The position numbers were made by a program, and so were the translations under genes. The notes beneath the pieces are model-generated. The model ran no database searches and was not told the origin of the DNA. It saw nothing but the letters and a program-made list of their open reading frames with translations. DNA of 64,000 nucleotides from Centroberyx gerrardi (lineage: Eukaryota; Chordata; Actinopteri; Beryciformes; Berycidae), in NCBI RefSeq assembly GCF_048128805.1, contig NC_136016.1, positions 16,326,676 to 16,390,675 on the forward strand. The letters are read 5' to 3'. This document shows, piece after piece, positions 1 through 12,300 of this stretch (position 1 is the stretch's first letter; the number at the start of each line of letters is the position of its first letter).

Positions 1-479
1 ATTTCAAGCATTTAAGCATAAGCCTTTAGATCAAAATGGCTTTAAGAAAACCGAAAACACAGTACATTCAGTGGGGTGTCTCGAAACTTTTGACTGGTAG
101 TGTAGGTCTAAACAATCCCCAGTGCCTTCATGCTTACCATCATGCTGTTGCTGTTGATGAACGTAAACAAGTCAGCTCGGCTCCCAGCTGCCATGACTCA
201 GTTTCTTACCCAACTGGTAGTATGTGTGGATCTGTAGAGGAGCATTTGTTTACAGTCAGCATCAGGACTGAGTTTGCCATTGACATACAAAGAAATAAAG
301 TAAACTGGATAAGGAAAGTCAGTGCTAAGCAGTAAAAGCAGAGCTGGCACTGGACCAACTGCTCTGTTAAAAAAAACAGACGTGCTTTGAGAAACTTCAT
401 GTAGAGTGGTGTGGTACGCACCATGCCACCACACTTCACACACCTTGCTATCCAAACAATAGTCCCAGACCTGAGGACC

Positions 480-517
<38 letters not shown>
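480..517. repeat. (CA)n microsatellite
   Basis: About 19 uninterrupted CA units. Reverse-strand frames through it read as alternating Cys-Val and are not genes. Confidence 0.95.
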
Positions 518-519
<2 letters not shown>

Positions 520-697
520 GTTAATGCAGAACACAGACTACAGTAACATTAGATTACATTAGTAACAAAAGCTACGACTCCAAATATGTTTTCATGTACA
601 TTTGATCTTTTTTCACTTTAATTGATTCTTGTATTGCCCTGTTTGTCTTTGTGGTATCATTATTCAATTTGTAAGATATGTGTGCTCTTCATTGTGT

Positions 698-703
698 AAT
701 AAA
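698..703 (+). other. Possible poly(A) signal AATAAA
   Basis: A canonical hexamer lies in an AT-rich stretch and is followed by T-rich sequence, as at the end of a 3' UTR. The gene it would serve would lie to the left of the window. Such hexamers are frequent by chance in AT-rich DNA. Confidence 0.25.
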
Positions 704-1282
704 TGTTTTTATTTTTATACAAGTCCTTCTTGAAAATGTCAATGAGAAACAGCCATATAAATAAAGGATACATTTAAATAGCTTCATAGCTTCTGGCTAG
801 TAGTAGCCTTTGATTGTGATGATGATTGCTAAGGATGCTAACAAGCCATTTCTTGGGAGGCTGAAGGGCACAACTTGTTTCCCATGTTGTTGTTGTTGTT
901 GTTGTTGTTTTTTTTACCTTTATTTATCCAGAAGGAGTTTACCTGCCAACGGGAACAAGTGGGAAGCCACAAGGTTCATTGCAAGAATGACACATCATGT
1001 CCAAACAGCACTGCAGTCTATAGCTGAATTAGCTGGGGAAATGAACACCTGCATATCATAAAGCACACAGCCTTTCTCAAAGTGTAAGTTTGTTCTTTCC
1101 AAGACAATTTGGGAATAACGTTCTCCACAAGGTCACCTGAATGTCAATGTCAAAGACTTTTAAAATATATAAAGACGTTTCTTCAGCAGCTGAGTGTTAG
1201 CTGAGGACGTTTGGGCATGCTCATTTTTCACCAACATTTTGTATTTTTGGAGCCAGAGTTTGTTTGCGTGGTAGAGTTATGG

Positions 1283-1710
1283 TGCATTCCATTGGAAGTA
1301 TGCGTTCCAGTGCGTCTTCTCGGGAAAACATGGACGCAACAGCCTTTGCCCATTAACGTTAACGGCAGCTATCTGACAGCTCTAGTTACGTTAGCAGGCG
1401 AGTTCATACAGCAAAGACTTCTATCTATTAACGAAGCGCAAGTCAACTGAATTACGTTACAAATGGAAACTACAAAGTTGTTACAACACGTTTTCATAAC
1501 ACAAAAACTACATATCAAGTAAAATCAAGTTTTATTAAGTACAAGTTGATGCTGTGATGTCAGCTGTGTTTATGTTGGACAACTCGGGCGGAAATAATTT
1601 TGTCCGACTTTCCGACTGGGAACTCCAACTTGAACGACCGTTCCTTTGCACTTTTCCCTGTTGGAAATTGGAAGTTGTTTTTCTCCGAGTTCCGAGTTCA
1701 ATGGAATGCA
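1283..1710. mobile_element. Possible MITE with 12-bp inverted ends
   Basis: TGCATTCCATTG at 1283-1294 is matched by its exact reverse complement at 1699-1710, giving a 428-bp unit. Beyond 12 bp the arms diverge and I could not find a clean target duplication, so the assignment to a transposon is tentative. Confidence 0.3.
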
Positions 1711-2469
1711 GCTTTAAAGGGTGGAGCAGGTGGACTTGGGGTGAACGGTGAAGGCCGTAACTGCAGGAGAACCCAGCCCACATTGCCTTATATGGCCATA
1801 AATCACACCCACAGGTAGCCAGGCACTGTGGTTCATACTGCTGGCCAAGGACAGGATTATGCAGATGTAACACACTGAAATTCACGCTACTGCGATTATA
1901 ACTTGTAGAACTTCTTGTATAAAATAATTATTGACTTTATGGATGGACCTTGCCTTGAACCCATTGACTTATATTGAGGTGGGTGGAGTTTCAAGTTGTT
2001 CAGCCAGTCAGTGGAGGGCAATAGGGAATGGAAGTCCACGTCATTGCCGCCCGGCTCTGGTTCAGTCCTTCCTGGACTACAGTCTATGTTCCTAGACAGT
2101 ACTGAGGAGGAGTAAATCTGAATAACCTGTGTGTAACCACTGGTTCATTATAGAAAATAGACAGAACCTAATAAACCATAACTTTAAATCATATCTGTTT
2201 TACCTACGTGATCAAATAAGAATGAGCTAAAGACTAATTATTATGAAACCAATGAATTAGATAAATCTACCTCATCTTAGGAGATGACCAAACCTATGAG
2301 TTTTAACAAGACCTGAGAATTTACCTCTGAGCAACACCTGACTGCTTGCACAAGCCCTTACTTTAAAGACCCCTCTGAACTAACCTGACCCTAGCTGACC
2401 CGTTCAGGCGCTGAGGCTGCTCATGAGACTCACCATCACCAAATCTACCTACGGGTACAAATAAAGTAA

Positions 2470-2493
2470 CCTGAACCTGAACCTGAACCTGAA
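2470..2493. repeat. CCTGAA hexamer tandem repeat
   Basis: About four CCTGAA units follow directly after an AATAAAGTAA stretch. A short tandem tail after such a sequence is typical of the 3' end of a non-LTR retroelement copy, but I could not recognise the body of one upstream. Confidence 0.6.
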
Positions 2494-3702
2494 TCTATCA
2501 AAACTAACAATCTTTAACAACAAGTTTGTTAAAATATGACCAGACGTGTTACTCCCGATTCCTCACAGTCTGTCTTTGTTCTGAAGCTGCTAAGAAATTA
2601 TCACTTTGCAAGGTCGAGTGGTCTCAGATGGTCAGGCGGTGCTCTTGTTTGTTACTGTATAAACTGGCTGCTCCACCTCAGAAGAGCAGCAGTCTACTTT
2701 GTGAGATCCTCTTGCTCTCTTCACTGTTTCATGCATGTGCAATAAATCGACCATTGGACACTCCTACCCAGAGTCTGAGTTTTGCTGATTTTCCTCTGAT
2801 TTTACCAAACTATGAACAGTACAATTCCCATTCTGAATTCGTTTATAGACTGAAGTGATATTCTTCCGCCTAATTTCAGTGGAATATCAATACAATTTAA
2901 ACATATTGATGTTCACCATACACTACCCAGCATTCTTTTGATACGAATAAAGGCACAACTTATTCCAAATACGAAGCGGGAACTTTCCATGCAAAGAACA
3001 TGGAAGTCTGGAACAAGTGGAGAGGCCATTTCATGGGAAATGTAGATCTGTAACTGCACTTATAAGTAGCCTATACAATCTTGTACCCAAGCCCTCAAAA
3101 GTTACAAAAATGTGCATGTCTTGTAACTGCTTATGTTAAGTAACTGGGGGCTGCAAGATGATTTTTTAACACAATCTATTGCTTTGTTTAGTTGATATAA
3201 GATGTGTCCCCCCCAATGCCTAAGGAAAATCGGGTTAGTCATTGCATTCGCTGTCGCATTGGCTATAAAAACCAAGGAAAGGCCAGTTTTGGTCAGCTGG
3301 TTTTGGGGAAGCGTTACCGCTGGCGCCGCTCCTTTTCCGTGAGACAACGGGTTTTTTTCACCGTAAGACATCGTTGAGGGCTTAAAAACCCTTTCAGTGA
3401 TGCACCATGCGCCGGGTTGGTGCTGGACATGGATGTATTAAACGGACGCATGGCTTGCCGTGGCACTGCCTCTAGTGGAATAATGCGGTTACGTTTGCAT
3501 TAAAGTAATTGTTTTCTCTATATAAAAAAATAACATCAGAAACAAAAGCACGAATTTAGCAGATACACGTTGTCTTTCTTTCTGTCATTACAACATTCCG
3601 CTGGGTTCAGTTTGGATTTGAAAGGACAGAAGTTCAAAGAAACAAATTTCTTCTCTAGGCTTTACGGTAATAAATACCGTAGAAACGGAAGTCAAAGTGA
3701 CA

Positions 3703-3716
3703 ACTTCCTTGGCAAC
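3703..3716 (+). promoter_or_regulatory. RFX X-box-like site upstream of tctn3
   Basis: ACTTCC-TT-GGCAAC fits the RFX X-box consensus RYYNYY-N(1-3)-RRNRAC at every position. It lies 266 bp upstream of the tectonic start codon. X-boxes bound by RFX factors drive many ciliary genes, and tectonics are ciliary transition-zone proteins, so the location makes sense. Occupancy is inferred. Confidence 0.5.
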
Positions 3717-3981
3717 GGGAAGCTTACCCTCCACAATGTCCACAATATATTGACGTTTATTGGAAAGCATTTTCTAAATAGCTTAAATTATTTAGACACT
3801 GTTTATCTCTTTATATGTCTTTATATGTATGCTTCAGAAGTTCAGAAGCGAGGTAGGAATGTTCTGTAGAAAATAATTCCAGCTCAATATGTTAACGTTA
3901 GCTAGCTAAGCTAACGCTAGCTAGAATCCGCAGCTTAGTGGTAAGTGTGCTGTTCACTGCACATGTGTCAGTTTTGACGGG

Positions 3982-6900
3982 ATGAACTCCCACCATTTGT
4001 GCCATTCAATTCAGATACTTATTGTCTTATGTGGACGTTTGGCTCACGCAGCCACAGAAGCAGGGGTCACTTCACAATCCCCTCTAACCATCAACACCAG
4101 CCCGACAAATGGAGAACCTTTCAGCCCTACAACCCCTGCTCCAGGGGCTACATCTGAGAAACAGGAGGACTCTACTAGCATCGGTACCTCTGAAGTGGCC
4201 ACTCCTGAGCCTGACTCCACAGCCAGCATCGGTACCTCTGAAGTAGCCACTCCTGAGCCTGACTCCACAGCCAGCATCGGTACCTCTGAAGTGGCCACTC
4301 CTGAGCCTGACTCCACAGCTAGCCCGACCTTGTCTGAAGCTCCTACTGTGGCGGTGACCACCGAAGCTCCCTCCCCAACTACTGCCACTCCTGTAGTGAT
4401 CCCAGATGGTACAGCATAATGTCTTGTCAATGAGCTGAGTGACTAACCTGCCCTCTTATGTGCTCTTGCTTAACCTGTGAATCCCAGAACTTTCTGTAAT
4501 CAAAGCTTCAGTTGTCCTGACTAACACGACTCTGTATTTCTCTGTTGTTTTCCAGTGTGTCTCTGTGATTTGACCCCAGATTTCTGTGACATTGGCTGCT
4601 GTTGTGACATAGCTGATTGTGGTGTTGCTGACTTGAGGACCGTCTTCACTGGATGTCCAGAGAAAGCCATGTAAGTAGCCGTTAATGCTGTAAAGTTATA
4701 TCACGTGAAGTGCATGTCTTTTAGCATTGAAAAGAGCTGGAACTCTATTTTACAGATCAGGGGTTTGCATCGAGAAGTGGCTGATGTTCAGAGCCAATGT
4801 GGATCCGTCTCTTGTCACTGTCACCGACTCCTTGTTCTGTGTCCGGCCCGAAGGTAAATCTCCATCTCTCAAGCTCAAACTGACTGAATAAATTGAGGCA
4901 CTAGCCCACAGAGAAAGACTTACACAAAAATAAGAGAAACAGCAGTGGGACAAGAGAGGCCAGCTGAGAAGCTGACCTCTATCCAGACAAGTAACACCGT
5001 GTCACCATCTGTAGACCCCACTCTCTCTTGTTAAAGATAACACACAGTGTAGAATTTCCTGTAAGTGTATTATTGTCAAATTAATTGTGATTACAACCAT
5101 CAGAGCTACATTGTGTATCCCCAGTGAGCTGCTCTCTATAGTCACATTTCATTATTTCCCTCCTAACTACTTCTGATATATATCTTCCCAGTCTACTGGA
5201 AGGGATCTTTCAGGAAATCAAGCCCAATAAATCTCAAATTGGACCAAATTAAATCACAATGCAGGTCACATACTACAGTTGAGAACAATATTTAAAATTT
5301 TTTAGCATTTGTAGTATTTGACTGTGTCATAACTAATTTAACAGCAGAATATTAATGAGAGACACATTAATAGCTACTACTAATACAGTTAAAGATCTGC
5401 CTTCTTCCCAACCCCTGTCCCTACAGATAATGCTACAGCATCCCGGACTCTCCCAGCTCTACCTCAGTATCCAGCTTTAGGAGACTCCTACCACTTCTCA
5501 CCTCCAGGATCTGCGACCACGAGCCTCCACACCAGAGACTTCTACAGGGTAACAGATATGTGGGGTTAAGGTTTTCTGTTCATAGTAATGTATCTGAAGT
5601 ATTTTTTTGTATTGTTTGTTGTGATTAAGGTTCGACTGATATCGGAACAATATTCATAACAATCAGTGAAATTAATGTAATGCTCTTTATTTGACTGTTG
5701 TAGGCTGATGATGTCATCCTGACCTATTTCTCCAAATCGTCTGTGCGGGGTCTCCTTCGTCAGCCTTCTCCAGGGGCAGCCACTGCATTCTGTGTCAACC
5801 GCAACCCTGCCAGTAAGCTTAGACCACATACAAAATACAGTATCACTTTATAGCAGTTCCCAAACGTTTTCATGTCAAGGCCTCTCACAGAGTGGTAACC
5901 ACAGAGTCTTAGGGACCCCCCATCTGAGTATTGTTGTTGGATATGATTTCATAAAGAACTGGACAACTGTTCATACTGTCGGTGGGGAGATAACAGTGGG
6001 GAGAGAAAGCAGTCTTTCTCTCACTGTCCTGATTACACCACTCCACATTTTGCTGGAAGACCCCTGGATCCCCCTCAAGGATCTCTGCCGTTGTTTATCA
6101 CAACCATGCCTCTTTTCTAAATGTCTTCTGTTTCCCTCTGCTTCCAGAGTTCCTGAGGTCTGTGTCTTCGTCTTGTACCCGTACCCTAACTCCACAGTCC
6201 TGCACCACAGACCCAAATCTCAGCGCCCGCTCCTACTACTCTGACCTAAGTCTGATCAAGGTCAGCCTGTCCACTTACACTAAACACTAAAAACTCTCAC
6301 GCACATAATAACTGCTGAGAATCTCACAGCAGATGGACTTGCTAACATCAATATTTTCATGACAGATCCCAGTAGCAGAGACAGCAGAAGTGACAGATTT
6401 GCTGGTAAGAGTCATTGTATTGTACATGCATCTTAAAGCCATACTTCACATTAGTAGAACTCTTTCATTTTTCATCACGCACGCCTCCATAGAAGTTCAT
6501 GAACTGTCAGTCTCCAACATAAGCTGCCATGTGGATCCACTCTCACTACCGGCATTGGGGCTTTTCTTTCGCCAGTTCAACAGACATAAGTACTTCTTGT
6601 AAAGCACAGATCTGAGAATTAAATACTATTCTCTATATCTACATTACTTGTAGTTTGTAGTTGTTTTAAATCTGGTTATAAAACTACTGTTCCTGATCTC
6701 GGTTCTGATTGGCTGAGTCATGCTCAAAGCCATTGGAAAACACATGATAAACACACACTGTAAAGTATGGCCTCTTCTTGCATATTGGTCATTTAGACTA
6801 GATTTTCAAAATGAAGGTAAATCAGTGGTTGTAACCACAGCTCTCCAGAGGTTGACCAGTCATGAATGCCTGTAAAGGTATGTGCACAAAAAATAAAGCT

Positions 6901-9117
6901 GTTCAACTAATATGTAATGTCACTTAAAGACACGCCATTTGTCCTCCAAAATAAGCATCACATTAGCTGGACTAACTCTTGTTTCAGATCCCAGTTACTC
7001 CACTGTCTGACTGGCCCGCACCAAGTCAACAAAACAACTCCTGTGTCAATGTGGTGGAAAAAGTTAGTAGAAGAGCTTCGTAATGATTGCTTCCTTCAAT
7101 TGTGCTTTACATCACATGCATTTGTGTTCATATATGAAACATAAAACTCACTTTCTCCCTAATGCTCCCGCAGGTGGAGTTCGTCATAGGATACACAGGT
7201 AGAGGGGAACTCACGTATGCAACAGTGAACGTGGTCTTAGCTGACGTGGATCCAAGTCAGACGCTGTTGCAGAAGCACTCTGTAGAGTTCCAGGTAGCTT
7301 GTCAAATATGTTATGAACTATTCAAATTTGTGTTGTTTTATTGGATTCAAAGACTGTCTTTGAGTTTAGCCAATGTCATTTCTCTCTTGCAGTTAGCCAC
7401 GCCCAGCCCTACTGAAGGAGGACCAATCCCTGCAGTCGGGCTTAAAGTGGGATCTCCTGTCATTGGTCGCTTTGATGGAGAAGTGAAGCCTGTATCCTTA
7501 CCTCTGACATCATATGATCTTCTTACAAAAACACAGTTATATTTAAATTCAACCAGCTAGCTATCAGTCATTTTTGTGTTGTGGTTCCTTGACAGTGAGT
7601 CAGCTGACTGTTCTGGGGGTGTTACAGGTTGGGGAGTGTTCCTCTAACCCCAAAACAAGAGCACCCATCCTCTTCACACACAACACTATCACTGGCTGCA
7701 CATTCAGGTGAGGTTACAGTATCTAGCATTCACTCTATCAACAGTCCTGTCAGTTAATTTTAGTTGTAAATGCTGTTGGGGCTGAAAACAGTGTGTGTTG
7801 TGTAGGAGACGGTTGCTGATAAAGAGCATTTATGTTCACCTAACCAAATTAAAGAAAAATGTAAGAAAAAGCAATAGTAAATTTGATTCCCTGTCTCTGT
7901 TTCATTTCTTTCTATTCCTCTCCATGTGCGCTCCAGTTCTCCATCTACTGACTGTTCTGAGCTGCGGTCCGAGCTCTATGGGATCTTGCAGGGATTGGCC
8001 ACTCCTGACCTGATAGCCATGAACTCCGGCTCCCAACCGGACTGGACGAGAGTCATCACCCAGGAGTGCTCTGTCAGCTGGCAGGTACAGACTGGTCATG
8101 ACCTCTGTCCTTTTAAAACACAAAAAGTAGTTACTGCTGTTTGCCTTTGTACAGCAGGGCAGCATTGGTAAGAAGTTGTAGACTTGAAGAGCACAAGACT
8201 TGAATAATGTGCAAGTCCTTCATAGCCCCGTTTGGCCCCATACTGGAACAGAGACTATGCAACTCTACTGATCTTTTCTTAGCTGAAAGATAACACAAAA
8301 TGGGCCAGGAAGAAAATGAAAATTGTTTTTGTAAATATTTCTCCTCAGTAATGGAAAAGTTATTGAATCTCAGGACCGGAGTGGAAACCCTTTTTATGTT
8401 AGCACTATTACAATTTGTCCTGTCCTCTCAGGAATAATTGGGTTAATTATTTCATAGGAAACAAACAGTGTAATGCCAAAAGTCCCCTTTCCTGGGGCTG
8501 GACTTTATCCTGGCATTTACTTCATTTTGAGCACATCTTGTAACTGTATTAAAATACCAGAGGTTTTAATCTATAACCATGTCTCTCTCCTCTTTTTGTC
8601 CCTCTCTAAGGAAACATGTGAGTCGGGCTGCGTCCTGCCCCGCTCCCTCTCCGTCCAAGTGCTGTGGGCTCGGCAGGGTCTGCTGGACCTGCCCCAGAAC
8701 TACATCCTGGGGGCCAAATACCTTTTCCACTGTCACAAGATCAAGGTATGAGCACATGTTCTCTTATTCTGAGGAAAACATCAGCTGTTCCTTCCTTCTG
8801 GTGTAACACATGTTGATATCCCTCAGGGAAATGCCTTTGTCCTAACAATTCTCCTCTTGTCTCTTTTTCAGTGTCCCGTCTTGTCCTCTCTCGCTCTCAC
8901 CACTGAGGTGAAGTTTGTTGACATTACAGTTTACCCAGAACCCCCCAGGGGCTTGCCTCAGCCTGACTGGAAGTTTCCCTTTGGTTTCTTCACTAGAGGA
9001 GCTGCTGAGCTGGACGGGCAGACTGCTAGTAATGGGGGTGACACTGGCAGGGTCACATGGAGTGCCATGCTGCTCACAGTAATGATGCTAACAGGATTAG
9101 AATTCCTCACCAGGTAG
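3982..9117 (+). CDS. tctn3: Tectonic family protein, tectonic-3 like (14 exons)
   Basis: Tectonics are secreted or membrane-tethered proteins of the MKS/B9 complex at the ciliary transition zone, needed for ciliogenesis and Hedgehog signalling. Exons: 3982-4408, 4556-4670, 4756-4853, 5427-5548, 5704-5812, 6148-6260, 6366-6404, 6988-7062, 7174-7293, 7393-7491, 7604-7707, 7937-8084, 8611-8745, 8872-9117; all phases close, giving 649 residues. Visible are a signal peptide (about residues 1-23), a Ser/Thr/Pro-rich stretch, the Cys-rich [16 protein letters not shown] motif near residue 144, [10 protein letters not shown] and [14 protein letters not shown] and PPRG near the end, and a hydrophobic C-terminal segment at about 631-647. 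The end, the RTVF motif and the LLRQP block favour TCTN3 over TCTN1. The start is the first ATG that opens a signal peptide. An acceptor at 7595 would create a stop, so 7603 is preferred. Confidence 0.88.
4177..4320 (+). repeat. Coding minisatellite, 3 x 48 bp
   Basis: Three nearly identical 48-bp units lie in tctn3 exon 1. Each encodes the 16-residue unit [16 protein letters not shown]. The copies differ at only a couple of silent third positions (GTG/GTA, GCC/GCT), so the expansion is recent. It lengthens the Ser/Thr/Pro-rich, probably O-glycosylated linker behind the signal peptide. Confidence 0.95.
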
Positions 9118-9329
9118 TTGGTTGGGCAACAGGGGAGCTGTTTGTAGATTTTTGGGAAGTGTTTCTTGAAGTTTGAGGACTTGTATATTGGAGGAAATAG
9201 TTGTATAGCAATGATTGATTTCTACAGTTAGTTAAAGTTATTTGCTTTTATTTTGTTTATGATGTTTATCCGCACTGTTGATAGTTATGTAAAAATGTTG
9301 TATGTACATATTTTCCTAAAATACCTTAA

Positions 9330-9335
9330 TTTATT
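9330..9335 (-). other. Candidate mto1 poly(A) signal
   Basis: TTTATT on the plus strand reads AATAAA on the mto1 strand, about 60 bp beyond its stop codon. A second copy lies at 9247-9252. No AATAAA on the plus strand follows the tctn3 stop until 9888, inside mto1, so the two 3' UTRs may overlap. Confidence 0.5.
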
Positions 9336-9394
9336 TTTTTGTACATTTTCAGGAATACAGACATTTTTACAAACCATTTTAAAGAGTCATAATT

Positions 9395-12300
9395 TCACTG
9401 AGGTAATGATACATTTGTTGCACACTGCTCCTCTTCCCTCTCCCTCTCCTCCTTTTGGCCCAGTTGGTTTCTGTGCGCTCGTTTCTCCTTCTGGCCTGTT
9501 TGACGGACGTAGTTGAGGAGATGGACAATTGCAGCAGGCGTTATCCCTTGTAAACGTGTAGCAGCGCCAAGCTGGAAGATAAACCATGAAATTACTTGCA
9601 TTCTCATTCTCTTTGTATGTACCAGCGCAGAGGTTAATTCAATTCAGTCACCTCAAAAAGGAAAAAATGAAAGAGTGAACTGAAATATAGGTTTCTATGC
9701 ATGACTGGCAGGTAGAGGAAGTTATTTTCACCATTTCCAGGTCTTTAAAATATGGAAAACCGCCAAATATTAGAAGAATATTTGGGAAAGACTTAATTTT
9801 ACCACTAGTCAGTGAATTGCTTGCCCCGACAAAGACTGTGCACACCAATACTTATTAAGTAGTAATATTAGCCTCAAAGGTTTAAACAATAAATGATCAA
9901 TCTACAGTGGTAAAACTGAACAAAGGGTGTAATTTTAAAATGTAAAAGGATATAAGCAGCCTTTGAAATTACATTCTAAAAAAATGATAAAGGGAATATC
10001 AACATTTATATTTAAAAAAAAATTCAATTACTGAACTATAAAGAAATCTGTGCGAACTCCAGCCTGGGTGCTGACAGGTGCTTTGACTGAGAATGAAATT
10101 AAGTTAGTATAATATGAACCAGTCTCTCAGATCATTCACAGCTCTTTGACAGAAGTATATCCTGTATGGTAGACTCACGGTGCTGGGTCGCACTCTGTCC
10201 AGAATCTCTCGGACTTCCATAGACAGAGACACTGGCAGAGAGAGATAGTCCATGTCCTGTGGGAGAGACAGGCTCTCCTCCCTCCGAATTCTCTCCATCT
10301 CTTTCCTCTGTAGGTCACAGTGCGGCCTGTATACAGCTAAATGACAGAAAGGAGGATGTCGGTCATATGTTTTTAGAGAAAGCATGAACTATGCTGTGGT
10401 AGTGTAAAAGGCCACAGTACAGGAGCAACATTTTGAGGCAACGCAGAAGGATGATTGTGCCAACAATTATGACAGATTTTTATATAATTCTTTTGTCACC
10501 GTCAATTTAATTGTGTAATCCACAATGATTTTGTTGCAGGTGTTAATCCCTACAGCTGGTAAAGGCAAAATTCCCCTTCCCCATTGCCTCAAAATGTCAA
10601 AATGCGATCTTTACCCTCTATCTTGAGTCTTTGAGAGAATTCCATGTAAGGTGAAAGGCATTCTGGGAAGACAGATGCCAGCATTTCAAAGGACACGTTG
10701 TTGTACTGCAACAGATCCATACCACTGAAAAAGAAGAAAGCAATGGTACATTATTCCAACTTTAGTCTAAAATATTTGCAGTGGTGGAAAGAGTACTAAA
10801 ATTTCCAACTCAAGTAGAAATACTGTTACTTTGCATTTTACTTAAGTAGAAGTAAAAGCACTGGTGTAAAAATCTACTCAAGTAAATTTAAATAGTAGCT
10901 CATTTAAAATGTCCTCAGAGTAAAAGTTAGAGTGAGTTACTTTTTAGAAAAGAGAACAATGTTAACTGTGATCTTTTACATGCAATTCTAAAAGGACGAG
11001 TGGACAGAATTCAAACTAGATTCTATTAATTGGAAAAATTTGAAATTACAAACTAAAGTGCACAAAGTAAAGCCAGATTACTCCTCTCAATTTACGTTGG
11101 TCCAGTTTCTGTTGCTCAGAGAGCCACAAAATCTGTACTCTGGATGTGATTTAAAATGTTAAAAAATTACTGACTTTAAAAAATACTCCAAAAAGTTAAA
11201 GTACACAAAAAAGCTACTCAATTACTGTAACGGGAGTAAATGTAATCAGTTACTTCCACCTTTGAATATCTGTCACTCACTTCAGGCTGCTGCTCTTGGT
11301 CTCACTTATGCCAATGTTGCCCAACTTTTTTTTCCAGGAGCTAGAGGACAGAGCCAGAGACTGCAGGGCCGTCAGTGCGTCCTGCAGACTGTCCCGCACT
11401 CTCACTGCCTCCTGGTAGCGCGAGGAGGACACACATCCCACCTCCTCAAACCCTGACAGAGGACAAAGTCTATGAGATGAGGGAAACTAATGTACATGAA
11501 TAATGAACTGTTACTGGGCTTTACAAACGTTTTGACACCGGTCTGTGAAAATGATGGGGCCTGGAGCTGCATCTATTTTCCACTGGCATCTCAACATTAT
11601 TGTGAATTTCTCATGTTAGCATCAGGGTGTCTGCAAGTTTCAGAAAGCCAAATTTAAGACTTTTTAAGACCTTATTAATGCTACCTGGAATTGATTTTAT
11701 GACCACTTAGAAAAAAAAATAAAATAAAGAAACAAAACTGGCAAAAACAGACTATTTCTGATTAAACATAGCTAATGAAAGTTCTGAAACTATAAATTGG
11801 CAATATAAGAAAAAGGACAACAGGAAATTAATTGATTAAGGACATGAAGTCCATAGTAAAGCAGATATGATGCATACAAATAACCCTGTTCTGTTTTAAT
11901 CTAAAAGTGAACATGCAGCACAACGAAACCTCCCTGCATGGTGGAAAAAATAAGACTCCTAATAACTGTCTAATAACTGTATTTAAGACATTTTAATGCT
12001 TGTTAAGACCTTAAATTTGGATTATTTCAGACTTTTTAAGGACCTGCGAGACACTCTGTAGCATATGAATGACTTCTATGTCTACATGAATATGCAAGAA
12101 AAAGGACAGACATATTAATCTGTACTGAATACCCTCTGCACACACACCTACACTCCAAGGCCAGGAAATGCTATGGCTACCTTTCAGCGTGAGGCGGAGG
12201 TCGGCGTTGTCCGGCCTCAGCGAGGTTCGGAACTCGGCCCGGCTGGTGAACATGCGGTAGGGCTCCGTAACCCCTCGACCCACCAGGTCGTCAATGAGAA

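Larger units (their letters stand above)
1..3660. other. Gene-free left flank with repeats
   Basis: I find no supportable coding gene here. Open frames are short (at most about 116 codons), overlap on both strands and show no recognisable domain or plausible splice partners. The stretch contains a CA microsatellite, a short run of TTG triplets near 889-906, a CCTGAA hexamer tail at 2470-2493, a possible inverted-repeat element at 1283-1710 and a possible poly(A) signal at 698-703. The last could belong to a forward gene lying left of the window. Confidence 0.6.

Noticed and set aside
36-335. 99-codon frame at the left edge
   Set aside because: No family similarity, no consensus splice sites, and it lies in repeat-rich sequence.
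198-518. Reverse frames starting with Cys-Val repeats
   Set aside because: They are translations of the CA microsatellite.
1211-1450. 79-codon forward frame
   Set aside because: It lies across a possible inverted-repeat element and shows no domain.
2526-2858. 110-codon forward frame with a Leu-rich stretch
   Set aside because: A second frame of similar length overlaps it, and nothing links it to a neighbouring exon.
7596-7603. Alternative tctn3 exon 11 acceptor at 7595
   Set aside because: It would place an in-frame TGA at once; the CAG eight bases on gives the conserved sequence.
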